A stretch of DNA of 64,000 nucleotides from JACCZX01 sp963829995 (lineage in GTDB: Bacteria; Pseudomonadota; Gammaproteobacteria; Burkholderiales; Burkholderiaceae_F): positions 5,509 through 69,508 of the forward strand of contig CAWHKW010000013.1 in NCBI GenBank assembly GCA_963829995.1, given 5' to 3'. The notes under the pieces were generated by a model. The model saw nothing but the letters and a program-made list of their open reading frames with translations. It had not been told where the DNA came from and searched no databases. This document shows, piece by piece, positions 25,374-35,300 of the stretch (position 1 is its first letter; each line of letters starts with the position of its first letter). Made by a program: the position numbers and the translations under genes.

Positions 25374-27986
25374 ATGAATGATGTGGCGTTCAAGCTGCGC
25401 GATCGCTTGCGGCAAGAGCGCGACGTTCTCGTTCAACGCTTCAACGCGGGTGGGTCGGTCGATACGCTGCTGCGCGGGCTAGCGCGGTCGGTCGACCGGT
25501 TGTTAAAAGAGGTGGCGGAAGCGAGCGGCATTACATCGCGCGCGACGCTGATCGCGGTCGGCGGCTACGGTCGCGGCGAACTGTTTCCGCACTCGGACGT
25601 CGACGTGCTGATCCTGCTTAACCAGCCAGCGACCGACGACGACGCGAGAACCATCGAAAACCTCGTCAGCTTGCTGTGGGACCTCGGCCTGCCGCTCGGA
25701 CACAGCGTGCGTACGCTCGACGAGTGTTTGGAGGAAGCGCGGCGCGATATCACGGTGCTGACTGCGATGCTCGAGTCGCGGTTGCTGGTCGGGGCGCGCT
25801 CGCGTTTCGCCGCGTTCTCGCGCGCGATCGTCGATTCGCTCGATCGCGAAGCTTATTTCCGCGCAAAGCTGCTCGAGCAGCAACATCGCCACATCAAGTA
25901 CGACGAGGCGCCGTACAGCCTCGAACCCAATGTCAAGGAGGGCCCCGGAGGGTTGCGCGACCTGCAGGTCGTCGTTTGGGTCGCGCGTGCCAGCGGCTAC
26001 GGCGCAAGCTGGTCGGAGCTGGCACGGCGCGGGTTCATCACGACCGAAGAGGCCCGGATCATTCGGCGCAGCGAGCGTCTCATCAGGCAGATCCGCGCCC
26101 GACTGCACCTGGTCACCGCGCGCCGCGAGGATCGCCTGGTATTCGACGTGCAGGACGCGGTGGCGCAGCTGAGTCGCGTGCACGCGACCGCCCAGTGTCG
26201 TCCCAGTGAAGTCTTGATGCAGCAGTATTACCGCGCAGCCAAGGTCGTCACGCAGATGAACACGATCCTGCTGCAGAACATCGAGCACCGGCTCTTCGGG
26301 CGTGAACAAAGTGAAGCAACGCCCCTCGATGCAACGTTCGTCGTTCGCAACGAGCTGCTCGATCTGGCCGACGAGTCCGCGCTCGAGCGCGACTCGAATG
26401 GGATTTTGCGGGCGTTTCTGCTGATGGCGCAGCACCGCGAGCTCAAGGGCATGTCGGCGCAGTTGATGCGCGCGCTGTGGCACGCCCGCGTCAAAGTCGA
26501 CGCACGCTATCGGCGCGACCCAAAGAACCGCGCGACGTTCCTCGCGCTGCTACAGCAGCCGAAAGGCGTGCTGCACGAGCTGCGCCGCATGAACGACCTG
26601 TCGGTGCTCGGGCGGTACCTGCCGGTGTTCCGCCGCATCGTCGGGCAGATGCAGCACGACCTGTTCCACGTGTACACCGTCGATCAACACATCCTGCAGG
26701 TGTTGCGCAACCTGCGCCGTTTTACGTTATCCGAACATGCGCACGAATACCCGCTGTGCAGCCAGCTGATGGCGGATTTCGACAAGCCGTGGCTGCTCTA
26801 TATCGCCGCGATCTTCCACGACATTGCAAAAGGCCGCGGCGGCGACCACAGCGATCTTGGAAGTCGCGATGCGCGGCGGTTCTGCCGCGAGCACGGACTC
26901 GATCGCGCCGACACCGATCTCGTCGACTTCCTCGTCGCGCAGCACCTGTCATTGTCACAAGTCGCACAGAAACAGGACCTGGCCGACCCCGACGTCATCG
27001 AGCGTTTCGCCGCGCGCGTGAAGGACGAACGAACACTGATCGCGCTTTACTTGCTGACGGTCGCGGACATTCGGGGCACCAGCCCGAAGGTCTGGAACGC
27101 GTGGAAAGGCAAGCTGCTCGAAGATTTGTTTCGCTCGACTCGGCGGCTGCTGGGCGGCGGAACCGTCGCCCCGACCGCGGTCCTCGAAGGGCGAAAACAG
27201 GAGGCGCTGCGTATTTTGCGGCTGTATGGGTTGTCCGACAGCGCGCGTGATGCGCTGTGGCAGCAGTTGGACATCGTCTACTTCTTGCGCAACGGCGCGC
27301 AGGACATCGCATGGCACACGCGGTCGCTGTTCAGCAGGGTCGAGGCCGACCGGCCGATCGTGCGCGCACGCCTGGCGCGTATCGGCGAAGGCGCCGAGGT
27401 GCTGATCTATGTCCGGGACCAGAAGGGCTTGTTCGCCCGCGTCTGCGGTTACTTCGATAGCCGCAACCTGAGCATTCTGGATGCGCGTGTGCACACGACC
27501 CGACACGGCTATGCGCTCGACACATTCCTGGTGACCGATCACGGCCGGGCACGCCACTACCGTGAATTGTTAAGCCAGATCGAGCACGAGCTGGCCGAGT
27601 GGATCTCCAAAGAGCACGAGCTGCCGCCACCTGCGCCGCCGACAAAGTATCGGCAGTCGCGTCAGTCGCGGCAGTTTCCGGTTTCGCCCAGCGTCCAGCT
27701 GCAGCCCGACGAACGTGGCTTGCATTACCTGTTGTCCGTCACCGCCACCGACCGGCTTGGACTGCTGTATTCGATTGCACGCGTGCTTGCCGAGCACGAC
27801 CTCAATGTGCACACCGCCAAGGTGCTGACGCTCGGCGAGCGCGCCGAAGACGTATTCCTGGTTTCCGGTGCGGCGCTCGGCTCGGCCAAGGGCCAGCTCG
27901 CGATCGAAAGCGACTTGCTAGACGCTCTGGCTCCGCCGCCTCAGACGTCCGCGCCGGCCATTTCGGGAAACAAGATATCCGTGTAA
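25374..27986 (+). CDS. glnD: Bifunctional uridylyltransferase / uridylyl-removing enzyme
   Basis: An 870-aa nitrogen sensor that adds or removes UMP on PII proteins according to glutamine. Order: nucleotidyltransferase domain (GGYGRGELFPHSDVDVLIL, catalytic G-G and DxD), helical GlnD part, HD hydrolase domain (AAIFHDIAKGRGGDHSDLG, about residue 480), and two C-terminal ACT domains (LFARVCGYFDSRNLSILDA; RLGLLYSIARVLAEHDLNV). The gene contains an in-frame CTT AAC (LILLNQP) that is read without any shift. Its last 46 bases overlap the end of def on the other strand. Confidence 0.97.
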   Translation: MNDVAFKLRDRLRQERDVLVQRFNAGGSVDTLLRGLARSVDRLLKEVAEASGITSRATLIAVGGYGRGELFPHSDVDVLILLNQPATDDDARTIENLVSLLWDLGLPLGHSVRTLDECLEEARRDITVLTAMLESRLLVGARSRFAAFSRAIVDSLDREAYFRAKLLEQQHRHIKYDEAPYSLEPNVKEGPGGLRDLQVVVWVARASGYGASWSELARRGFITTEEARIIRRSERLIRQIRARLHLVTARREDRLVFDVQDAVAQLSRVHATAQCRPSEVLMQQYYRAAKVVTQMNTILLQNIEHRLFGREQSEATPLDATFVVRNELLDLADESALERDSNGILRAFLLMAQHRELKGMSAQLMRALWHARVKVDARYRRDPKNRATFLALLQQPKGVLHELRRMNDLSVLGRYLPVFRRIVGQMQHDLFHVYTVDQHILQVLRNLRRFTLSEHAHEYPLCSQLMADFDKPWLLYIAAIFHDIAKGRGGDHSDLGSRDARRFCREHGLDRADTDLVDFLVAQHLSLSQVAQKQDLADPDVIERFAARVKDERTLIALYLLTVADIRGTSPKVWNAWKGKLLEDLFRSTRRLLGGGTVAPTAVLEGRKQEALRILRLYGLSDSARDALWQQLDIVYFLRNGAQDIAWHTRSLFSRVEADRPIVRARLARIGEGAEVLIYVRDQKGLFARVCGYFDSRNLSILDARVHTTRHGYALDTFLVTDHGRARHYRELLSQIEHELAEWISKEHELPPPAPPTKYRQSRQSRQFPVSPSVQLQPDERGLHYLLSVTATDRLGLLYSIARVLAEHDLNVHTAKVLTLGERAEDVFLVSGAALGSAKGQLAIESDLLDALAPPPQTSAPAISGNKISV

Positions 27987-28483
27987 CCGAAGCGGGAGAA
28001 ATCGCGCACCCGCATCGGATACAGAATCCCGTCGAGGTGATCGCATTCGTGCTGCACGACTCGTGCATGAAAGCCGTCGACGGTGCGATCAATCGGCCGT
28101 CCTTGCAGATCGATTCCTCGGTAACGGATTTTTGAATAGCGCGGAACGACACCTCGCAAGCCGGGCACCGACAGGCACCCTTCCCAGCCCTCTTCCATCT
28201 CGTCGCTAACGGGCTCGATCGCCGGATTGATCAGGATCGTTTGCGGCACCGGATCGGCGTCGGGATAGCGGGCGTTGCGCGCCTCGGGATCGCTGTAGCC
28301 GAAGATCACAAGCCGCAACGGCACCCCGATTTGCGGCGCCGCCAGCCCCGCACCACTGGCCGCATGCATCGTTTCGAACATATCGTCGACCAGCGTCCTG
28401 AGCTCCGGCGCAGAAAGATCGTGCACCGGCTCCGAGATCTGCAGCAGACGCGGATCGCCCATGCGCAGGATCTGATGGATCAT
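27941..28483 (-). CDS. def: Peptide deformylase
   Basis: A 180-aa metallohydrolase that removes formyl from new proteins. All three motifs are present: GAGLAAPQIGV, EGCLSVPGLRG (metal Cys) and VQHECDHLDGIL (HExxH-type with Asp). The last 15 codons overlap the 3' end of glnD on the opposite strand. The start overlaps the mtnP stop by ATGA. It is away from its frequent partner fmt. Confidence 0.95.
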   Translation of the reverse strand: MIHQILRMGDPRLLQISEPVHDLSAPELRTLVDDMFETMHAASGAGLAAPQIGVPLRLVIFGYSDPEARNARYPDADPVPQTILINPAIEPVSDEMEEGWEGCLSVPGLRGVVPRYSKIRYRGIDLQGRPIDRTVDGFHARVVQHECDHLDGILYPMRVRDFSRFGYTDILFPEMAGADV

Positions 28484-29223
28484 GGCGCGTTCTCGAAGAA
28501 TGAGTTCAGGATGCGCACCGCTCGCACGATGCTTTGATGCATCACGTCGCCCAGCTCTTCGAGCTTGATCGCCTGCAGGCTGTCACCTCGACCCGCAGCG
28601 TGATTGATGACCACCGCGATCGCCGCATAATCGAGCCCGGCTTCGCGCGCCAACACCGCTTCCGGCATTCCTGTCATGCCGACGACGTCTCCGCCTTCGC
28701 GCGCGATACGCTCGACCTCCGCGGCGGTTTCGAGCCGTGGCCCCTGCGTGCACGCATACACGGCCCCGTCGAACACGGGTTCGTTACACGCTGCCGCTGC
28801 GGCGATCAGGCGCTGGCGCAACGCACGCGCATAGGGCTGCGTGAAGTCCACGTGAGTCACCGGCATCTCCGAGCCTTCAAAGAACGTGCCCTTGCGGCTG
28901 TGCGTGTAATCGATGATCTGATCGGGCAGCACCAACGAGCCGGGTAACAGGTCCGAGCGGATTCCACCAACCGTAGCGACCGAGATCACGCCTTCGACCT
29001 TCAACTCCTTCAGCGCCCAGATGTTGGCGCGATAGTTGATCTCATGCGGCGACAACGTATGCCCGTAACCATGGCGAGCGAGGAACACGACTTCCGCTCC
29101 GGCAAATTCTCCGAACGTCAGCGCACCCGACGGCTCGCCATAGGGCGTCCGCATCACTTGCCGCCGTGGATTCTGCAGCGCCGTGAGCTTGGCCAGGCCG
29201 CTGCCGCCGATGATTGCGTACAA
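28480..29223 (-). CDS. mtnP: S-methyl-5'-thioinosine / thioadenosine phosphorylase family protein
   Basis: A 247-aa purine-nucleoside-phosphorylase-type enzyme: IIGGSGLAKLTAL, FLARHGYGHTLSPHEINYRA (phosphate and base site), SVATVGGIRSDLLPGSLV, and GDVVGMTGMPEAVLAREAGL (ribose site). It recycles the methylthio nucleoside left by polyamine synthesis. In many proteobacteria close relatives prefer methylthioinosine; sequence alone cannot fix the substrate here. It lies between ligA and def with 2 and -4 base spacing. Confidence 0.88.
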   Translation of the reverse strand: MYAIIGGSGLAKLTALQNPRRQVMRTPYGEPSGALTFGEFAGAEVVFLARHGYGHTLSPHEINYRANIWALKELKVEGVISVATVGGIRSDLLPGSLVLPDQIIDYTHSRKGTFFEGSEMPVTHVDFTQPYARALRQRLIAAAAACNEPVFDGAVYACTQGPRLETAAEVERIAREGGDVVGMTGMPEAVLAREAGLDYAAIAVVINHAAGRGDSLQAIKLEELGDVMHQSIVRAVRILNSFFENAP

Positions 29224-29225
29224 AA

Positions 29226-31253
29226 TCAGTCTCCCAACAACTTCTGCAACTTCGCTTCGTCGATGATAGACACCCCGAGCTCGCGCGCCTTTGCCAGCTT
29301 TGAGCCGGCGTCGTCACCGGCGACCACATAGTCGGTTTTCTTCGATACCGAGCCAGCGACCCGCGCACCGGCAGCTTCGATCATTGCCTTCGCATCGTCG
29401 CGCTTCAGCGTCGGCAAAGTTCCGGTAATGACGAACGTCTTGCCGGCCAGCGGCCCGGCAGGCTTGCGCACCGGCGCTGCATCGACCCAGTGCACGCCGG
29501 CGGCACGCAGCTGATCGATTCCCTCGCGATTGTGTGCCTCGGCGAAAAAACGGGCGATCGATGCAGCCACAACCGGCCCGACATCAGGCACCTGCAACAG
29601 CTCTTCCTCCGACGCACTGACAATTGGCTCGAGCCTGCCGAAATGGCGCGCCAGATCGCGCGCAGTGGATTCGCCGACGTGGCGAATTCCGAGTGCGTAA
29701 ATGAAACGCTCGAGCGTCGTGCTGCGAGCCTTCGCCAGCGCTGCCACCAGATTCGCAGCGGACTTGCCAGCCATCCGGTCAAGTCCGGCGATGGTATCGA
29801 CGTCCAGCCTGAACAAATCAGCCGGTGCATGGACCAGGCCCGAGTCCACCAGCTGGTCGACAATCTTGTCACCCAGCCCTTCGACGTCGAGCGCGCGCCG
29901 GCTGGCAAAGTGCAGCAGCGCCTGCTTGCGCTGTGCGCCGCACACGAGTCCGCCGGTGCAGCGTGCCACCGCCTCGCCCTCCTCGCGATACACATGCGAC
30001 GCGCACACCGGGCAGCGCACCGGCATCTTGAATATCTTCGCGTCGCGCGGGCGGCGGTCGGCAACGATCGCGACTACCTCGGGAATCACGTCGCCGGCAC
30101 GCCTGACGATGACGGTGTCGCCAATGCGAATGTCCTTGCGCCGAATCTCGTCCTCGTTATGCAACGTCGCGTTGGTCACTGTCACTCCGCCGACGAACAC
30201 CGGAGCGAGCCGTGCCACCGGCGTCAACGCCCCGGTGCGGCCGACCTGGATATCGATGCCGAGCACCTGGGTGACCGCTTCCTGCGCCGGAAACTTGTGA
30301 GCAATTGCGAAGCGCGGCGCGCGCGACACGTATCCGAGCTGCTGCTGATCGGCGCGCGAATTGACCCGATAGACAACGCCGTCGATTTCGTACGGCAACG
30401 CGGCGCGCCGCTCGCCGATTGATTGATAAAAGCGCAAACAGCCGTCGATGCCGTCAACGACGGCCCGCTCGCGCGCGACGGGTACGCCAAGACCGACGAA
30501 CCAGTCGAGCAGCGCCGAGTGCGTCGCCGGCTCGGCAGTGCCCTGCAGCTCGCCCAGGCCATAAGCAAAAAAGCGCAAAGAGCGTTCCGCCGTCACGCGG
30601 GGATCGAGCTGCCTTAGCGCACCGGCGGCCGCGTTGCGGGGATTCGCGTACTCGCGCTGCTCCTTCGCACGCTGCCGTTCGTTCAAGCGCTCGAACTCGC
30701 GCTTGAACATCATCACTTCGCCGCGTACTTCGATTACCGCGGGGGCGCTTTTGGCGAGGTGCAGCGGGATCGCGCGAATCGTGCGGATGTTCGCCGTGAC
30801 GTCTTCCCCCACCGCCCCATCGCCGCGCGTCGCACCCAGCACGAGCTCGCCGCGCTCGTACCTCAGACTCACCGCCAGCCCGTCGAACTTGAGCTCGCAA
30901 GCGTATTCGACGTTGTCCACCGCACGTCCGGCACGCCGCAGTCCATCGCGCGCCCGCGTGTCGAATGCTGTTACGTCGGCTTCAGCGAACGCATTGTTCA
31001 GCGACAACATCGGCGCTGCGTGCCGGACCTCGCGAAACTCGCGGCTTGGTGCACCGCTGACGCGCTGCGTAGGCGAGTCCGCGCTGACCAGCTCCGGATA
31101 CTCGGCTTCGAGCGCCTGCAACTCTCGCATCAGGCGGTCGTACTCTGCGTCGGGCAATCTGGGCTGATCGAGCAGGTAGTAATCGTGATCGGCCTGCGCA
31201 ATGTCTTCACGCAGGCGCCGAACGCGCTCAGCCGGCGGCTTCGTGCGCGCCAT
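29226..31253 (-). CDS. ligA: NAD-dependent DNA ligase
   Basis: A 675-aa replication ligase. Domains in order: Ia/adenylation with the AMP-accepting Lys in ACELKFDGLAVSLRYERG, OB fold (GRTGALTPVARL), a four-Cys zinc finger (PVCASHVYRE and CTGGLVCGAQ), helix-hairpin-helix repeats, and a C-terminal BRCT domain (KTFVITGTLPTLKRDDAK). Start ATG 31253 (MARTKPPAERVRRL) is chosen; in-frame upstream sequence belongs to zipA. The zipA-ligA order is usual in beta- and gammaproteobacteria. Confidence 0.97.
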   Translation of the reverse strand: MARTKPPAERVRRLREDIAQADHDYYLLDQPRLPDAEYDRLMRELQALEAEYPELVSADSPTQRVSGAPSREFREVRHAAPMLSLNNAFAEADVTAFDTRARDGLRRAGRAVDNVEYACELKFDGLAVSLRYERGELVLGATRGDGAVGEDVTANIRTIRAIPLHLAKSAPAVIEVRGEVMMFKREFERLNERQRAKEQREYANPRNAAAGALRQLDPRVTAERSLRFFAYGLGELQGTAEPATHSALLDWFVGLGVPVARERAVVDGIDGCLRFYQSIGERRAALPYEIDGVVYRVNSRADQQQLGYVSRAPRFAIAHKFPAQEAVTQVLGIDIQVGRTGALTPVARLAPVFVGGVTVTNATLHNEDEIRRKDIRIGDTVIVRRAGDVIPEVVAIVADRRPRDAKIFKMPVRCPVCASHVYREEGEAVARCTGGLVCGAQRKQALLHFASRRALDVEGLGDKIVDQLVDSGLVHAPADLFRLDVDTIAGLDRMAGKSAANLVAALAKARSTTLERFIYALGIRHVGESTARDLARHFGRLEPIVSASEEELLQVPDVGPVVAASIARFFAEAHNREGIDQLRAAGVHWVDAAPVRKPAGPLAGKTFVITGTLPTLKRDDAKAMIEAAGARVAGSVSKKTDYVVAGDDAGSKLAKARELGVSIIDEAKLQKLLGD

Positions 31254-31260
31254 CGATGAG

Positions 31261-32350
31261 TCAGTCTGCGTATAGACGGCGCGCGCGAACCGAGCCTGGC
31301 TCGATGCCGGCAGCGCGCATTTCGCCGACGAGCTTTTCGAGCTCGCCTTCGATTGCGGATTGCGCACCAGGCTCGACCGTTTTGCCGTTGTCGTCTACAA
31401 CGCGCGCGTTGAGTCGCGCAGCGAGCTGATGCGCAACTGAGAACAGCGTCGCAAGGGGCGACGGGTGCGCGGCAGAGGCCGGAACGTCGAGTGTCAGCGT
31501 CAGGCGTTGTGCCGGAAACGACGCTGCCGGAGTCATCGAAAGCGCAGTCGGATGCTGCGCATCCAACCGTTCCCATCGCTCGGGCTGGACTGCCTCCAAC
31601 GCTGCTTCGGTCGCCGCTGCTTCCACTTCGGCGCTGCTCCATGGGTTACCCAGCGCCTCCAACGTCAGCGTTATCTGCACGTCGAACCGGCCGCAGAGGG
31701 AATCCAGTTGCGCGGCTTGCTGCACCAGTCGGGCCACGTCGGGCGGATCAAAATCCGCATCGATCGACACCGAGATTTGCTGAACAGCCGCAATAAAGCG
31801 CGAGGCATCGATTTCGCCCAGCGATTCGCGCCGATTGGCCAACTGCACGGCGATCATCATTTCGGAATAAAAGCCGAACCGGTCAGGCGGACCCCATCTG
31901 CCGACTTTGCTGTCCCACACCGCGAGATGAATCGGTAGCGCCAGCGCGAGCCGATCAAGCTGCGCACGCGCTTCGAGTGCAGCCACGCCATCAAACGCGT
32001 GAACGCAGCGCAGCTCGAGCGTCACGTCGAGCACCGCGTCCTCGATCCATCCGCCTAAGCGCTGGGTATTCAGCGAACGACTCTTCTGCCAGCAGTTCAT
32101 CGGTTGGCGAAGCGGGCTCGGGCGAAACGCCCATCGTCGGCTCGATGCGGACTGGCGCCTGCCTGCTGTTGCTCCGAAGACTGCGCACCGAAGAGCGATC
32201 CGGCAGCGGACGCGCTGGCGACCCCGCCTCGAGATCCTCACTCGCGGTATCGAGCCGATCCGACTTTCGCTCCTGCCACTTGCCATACAGATAAAGCGCA
32301 AGCAGCAGTACCGCCGCGATCGACAGCAGCACCCACGTAAGGTCCTTCAT
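31261..32350 (-). CDS. zipA: Cell division protein ZipA, with one +1 frameshift at CTT AGG C
   Basis: ATG 32350 begins a membrane anchor (MKDLTWVLLSIAAVLLLALY) and a charged, Pro-rich linker. That frame leaves the protein near 32059. In the next frame a ZipA C-terminal FtsZ-binding domain follows (GGWIEDAVLDVTLELRC, RFGFYSEMMIAVQLANR, FSVAHQLAARLNARVVDD). Total length is 3n+1, giving about 362 aa. The overlap region contains CTTAGGC (32059-32053) with CTT exactly in the upstream frame and GGC in the downstream frame. The protein tethers the Z ring to the membrane and would be needed for division. It lies between smc and ligA as in relatives, which argues that it works. Confidence 0.82.
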
Positions 32351-32359
32351 GCTTCAAGG

Positions 32360-35300
32360 TCAAGCAGCTTCGGCGGTCAGCCGCACGGCGCTGTCGATAT
32401 CGACCGCGACGATGCGCGACACACCTTGTTCCTGCATCGTGACGCCGATCAACTGCTGCGCCATTTCCATCGAAATCTTGTTGTGGGTGATGAACATGAA
32501 CTGAGTGTTATCGGTCATCGACTCGACCAGCCGGCAGAAGCGCTCGGTGTTGGCGTCGTCGAGCGGCGCATCGACCTCGTCCAGCAGGCAAAACGGCGCC
32601 GGGTTCAGCTTGAACAACGCGAACACCAAAGCGATCGCAGTCAGCGCCTTCTCTCCGCCCGACAGCAGATGAATCGTGCTGTTGCGCTTGCCGGGCGGCT
32701 GCGCCATCACCTGCACGCCGGCATCGAGAATCTCTTCGCCGGTCATGATCAACCGCGCGTCGCCACCGCCAAAAAGCTTCGGGAACAGTTGGCCGAACTG
32801 AAGATTGACCGCATCAAAGGTCTGCTGCAGCATCTGCCGCGTCTCGCGATCGATCTTGCGAATCGCGTCCTCCAGCGTCGTGATCGCGGCATGCAAGTCG
32901 GCCGACTGCGCGTCGAGGAAGTTTTTCCGGTCGCGCGACGTGGTCAACTCTTCCAGCGCCGCAAGGTTGACGGCTCCGAGCGCTTCGATTTCCTGCGCCA
33001 GACGCGCGATCTCCGCCTGCAGCGCCGCCGCCTTTTGCGGCGGTCGGCCGGTGAGTCTGGCCGCCAGTGCCGCCTCGTCGGCGTGGGCTTCAACGAGCTG
33101 ATTGGCAAACTGCTCGGCGGCGAGCCGCGCCGCCTGTTCCTTCAACTGCAGCTCGGTGAGCTTCTCGCGCAAAGGTTGCACGTCACGCTCGAGTGTCAGT
33201 CGCTTCTCGTCAGCGGTACGCAGTTGCTGCGCGAAGTCGTCCAGATGGCTGCGCGCCTGGCGCAGCGACTCGTCGGACGCCGAGCGGCGCGAGAGCCAGT
33301 CGGCCAGTCCAGCACGCGCCGCGCTGTCGTCGAGCCGCTTCAACTCGTCTTCGGCCTTGCCGATTTCATCCGCTAGACGCTGCGCATCGGCGCTTGCCGA
33401 TTGCGCGCCACGCGCCAGGTCTGCCTCTCGTTCCCGGCTCGACTTCAGCGTGAACTCGCAATGCTGCCGCGCGGTATCGAGCACGCGTTGCTCATCGCGC
33501 GCAGCCCGCAGACGTCGGTCGGCCTCTTCGTAGGTCAGGCGCGCGCTTTCGACGGCCTCCTGGCGTATCGACAGCTCGGTGTCGAGCTGCTCGAACCTGG
33601 CATCGGCTTGTTCGCGCTGCGATCGTGCCTCGCGCTCATTGGCTTCGATCTCCGCGAGTTCGGCCCCGATCTGGCCGCTCCGATGTCGAACGCGATCGAT
33701 CAATTCCTCGAGCCGAACCGCTTCCAGCTGCAGAACGTGCATCTGCGATCGCTGACGTTCGGTGTCTTGACGGGCCGCATCGCGTGCCTGTTCAGCCGAT
33801 CGCAGCTCCGACTCGGCGCGCGCAACTGCCGCGGTCGTCTCTTCGACGATCAAACGCTGCGCGCGCACCTCGCGCTCGAGGTTCTCGATTTCCAGCCGGC
33901 GCGCGAGGAGACCTGCTGCCTGATCGTCCGCCGCGTAGAAGTGCACGTCGTGGCGCGACACTCGGTGCGCGGCCTTTACGACAAACTGCCCGCCCGGAGG
34001 CAGGTCCGCGCGCGCAGCCAGTGCCGACGCCAGATCGTCCGCAACGAACACATTCGCCAGCCAATCAGCAAACAACGCAGCAAACGCCGCATCGTGAGTG
34101 CGCACCAAAGCGCTCAGTGGAGAGAACTTCGCTCCGAATGCCGGCACCTGCGGCGACTCGCGGGCTACGGCACCGCTGGTCGAATAAAACGTAACGCGTG
34201 CCGGAGGAGCATCCGCTGCCAGGCCGCCGATCGTATCGAGCCGGCCGACCTCGACGCTTTGCACGCGCTCGCGTAACACCGCTTCGAACGCGGTTTCCCA
34301 CCCAGGCTCGACGACCAGCTTGCGGAACAAGCGTGGCAGATTCTCGAGTCCCTGCGCGCGTAACCATGGATCGAGCTTTGCATTGGCTTCGACACTCGCC
34401 TGCACCTGCTTCAGGGCCTGCAGACGCGCTTCAATCCTTGCCAATGCATCGCTTTGACTCGTCCGGTCATCGAGCTGCTGCTGGCGCCGGGCTGTCGCCT
34501 GATCGACTTGCGCTTCGCTGCGCTGCTGCGCCTCCGCACTCGCGGTTATTGCTTCGTCGTTCGTTGCGATTTGCTGTTTCAGTGTCGCCAGCTGAGCTTC
34601 GTCGGGCGAACCGATCGAGGCCTGCTCTTCGCCAAGGCGCTCGCGCCGCTGCGCCAGCTGCGCGAGCTGCCGATCCGCGCTGCGCTGCTCGCCGGCTGCC
34701 GCGGCGATCGATTGTTCGGCGAGCGCTGCGTCGGCCTGAGACGCCGTGACCGCGTCGCGCGTCGCGCGATAGGTCTCCTCGAGCACAGGCAACTTCGACT
34801 CATGAGATACGACGCTCGCCTTCGCTTCCTCGAGCTGGCGCGATATGTCCTCGATCGCCCGCACAACCTCGGCTGCGCGGTTGCGAAGCTCCACCTGCTC
34901 GTCAAGCCGGACCTTGCGCGTCGCGAGCAGTGACTCGACCTGTGACGACAGCCGCGTGCGGCTTTCCGCGATCAGCCGGATCTCGGATTCGAGCTTCGCC
35001 ACTTCGGCGTTGACCTGAAACAGCGTGCCCTGCGCGGCATGCACCGCGTCGCTCGCTGCGAAGTGCGCGTTTCGCAGGTCCTCGAGCGCACGCTCGGCGC
35101 CGCGCAGTTCGGCGACATGAGCATCGAACGCAACCGTGCGGTTGGAGATGTCGCGCGTCACTTTGTCGCGCTCGGCCTCGGCCTCGCGCTTGCGAGTCAG
35201 CCACAGCAATTGCTGTTGCTCGTCGTGCGTCGCCTGCAGCGAGCGGTACGTTTGCGCGACCGCAGCCTGCTGCGCGAGCTTGTCGATCTGCGCATCGAGC

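Noticed and set aside
25610..25620. Idea that every CTT-A causes a +1 shift
   Set aside because: glnD (CTT AAC), map (CTT AAG) and dapE (CTT ATC) read such codons in frame without interruption, so CTT-A alone cannot be enough.
25503..26483. 326-codon open frame opposite glnD
   Set aside because: Glnd is intact over the same bases with all catalytic motifs; the opposite frame has shadow composition.
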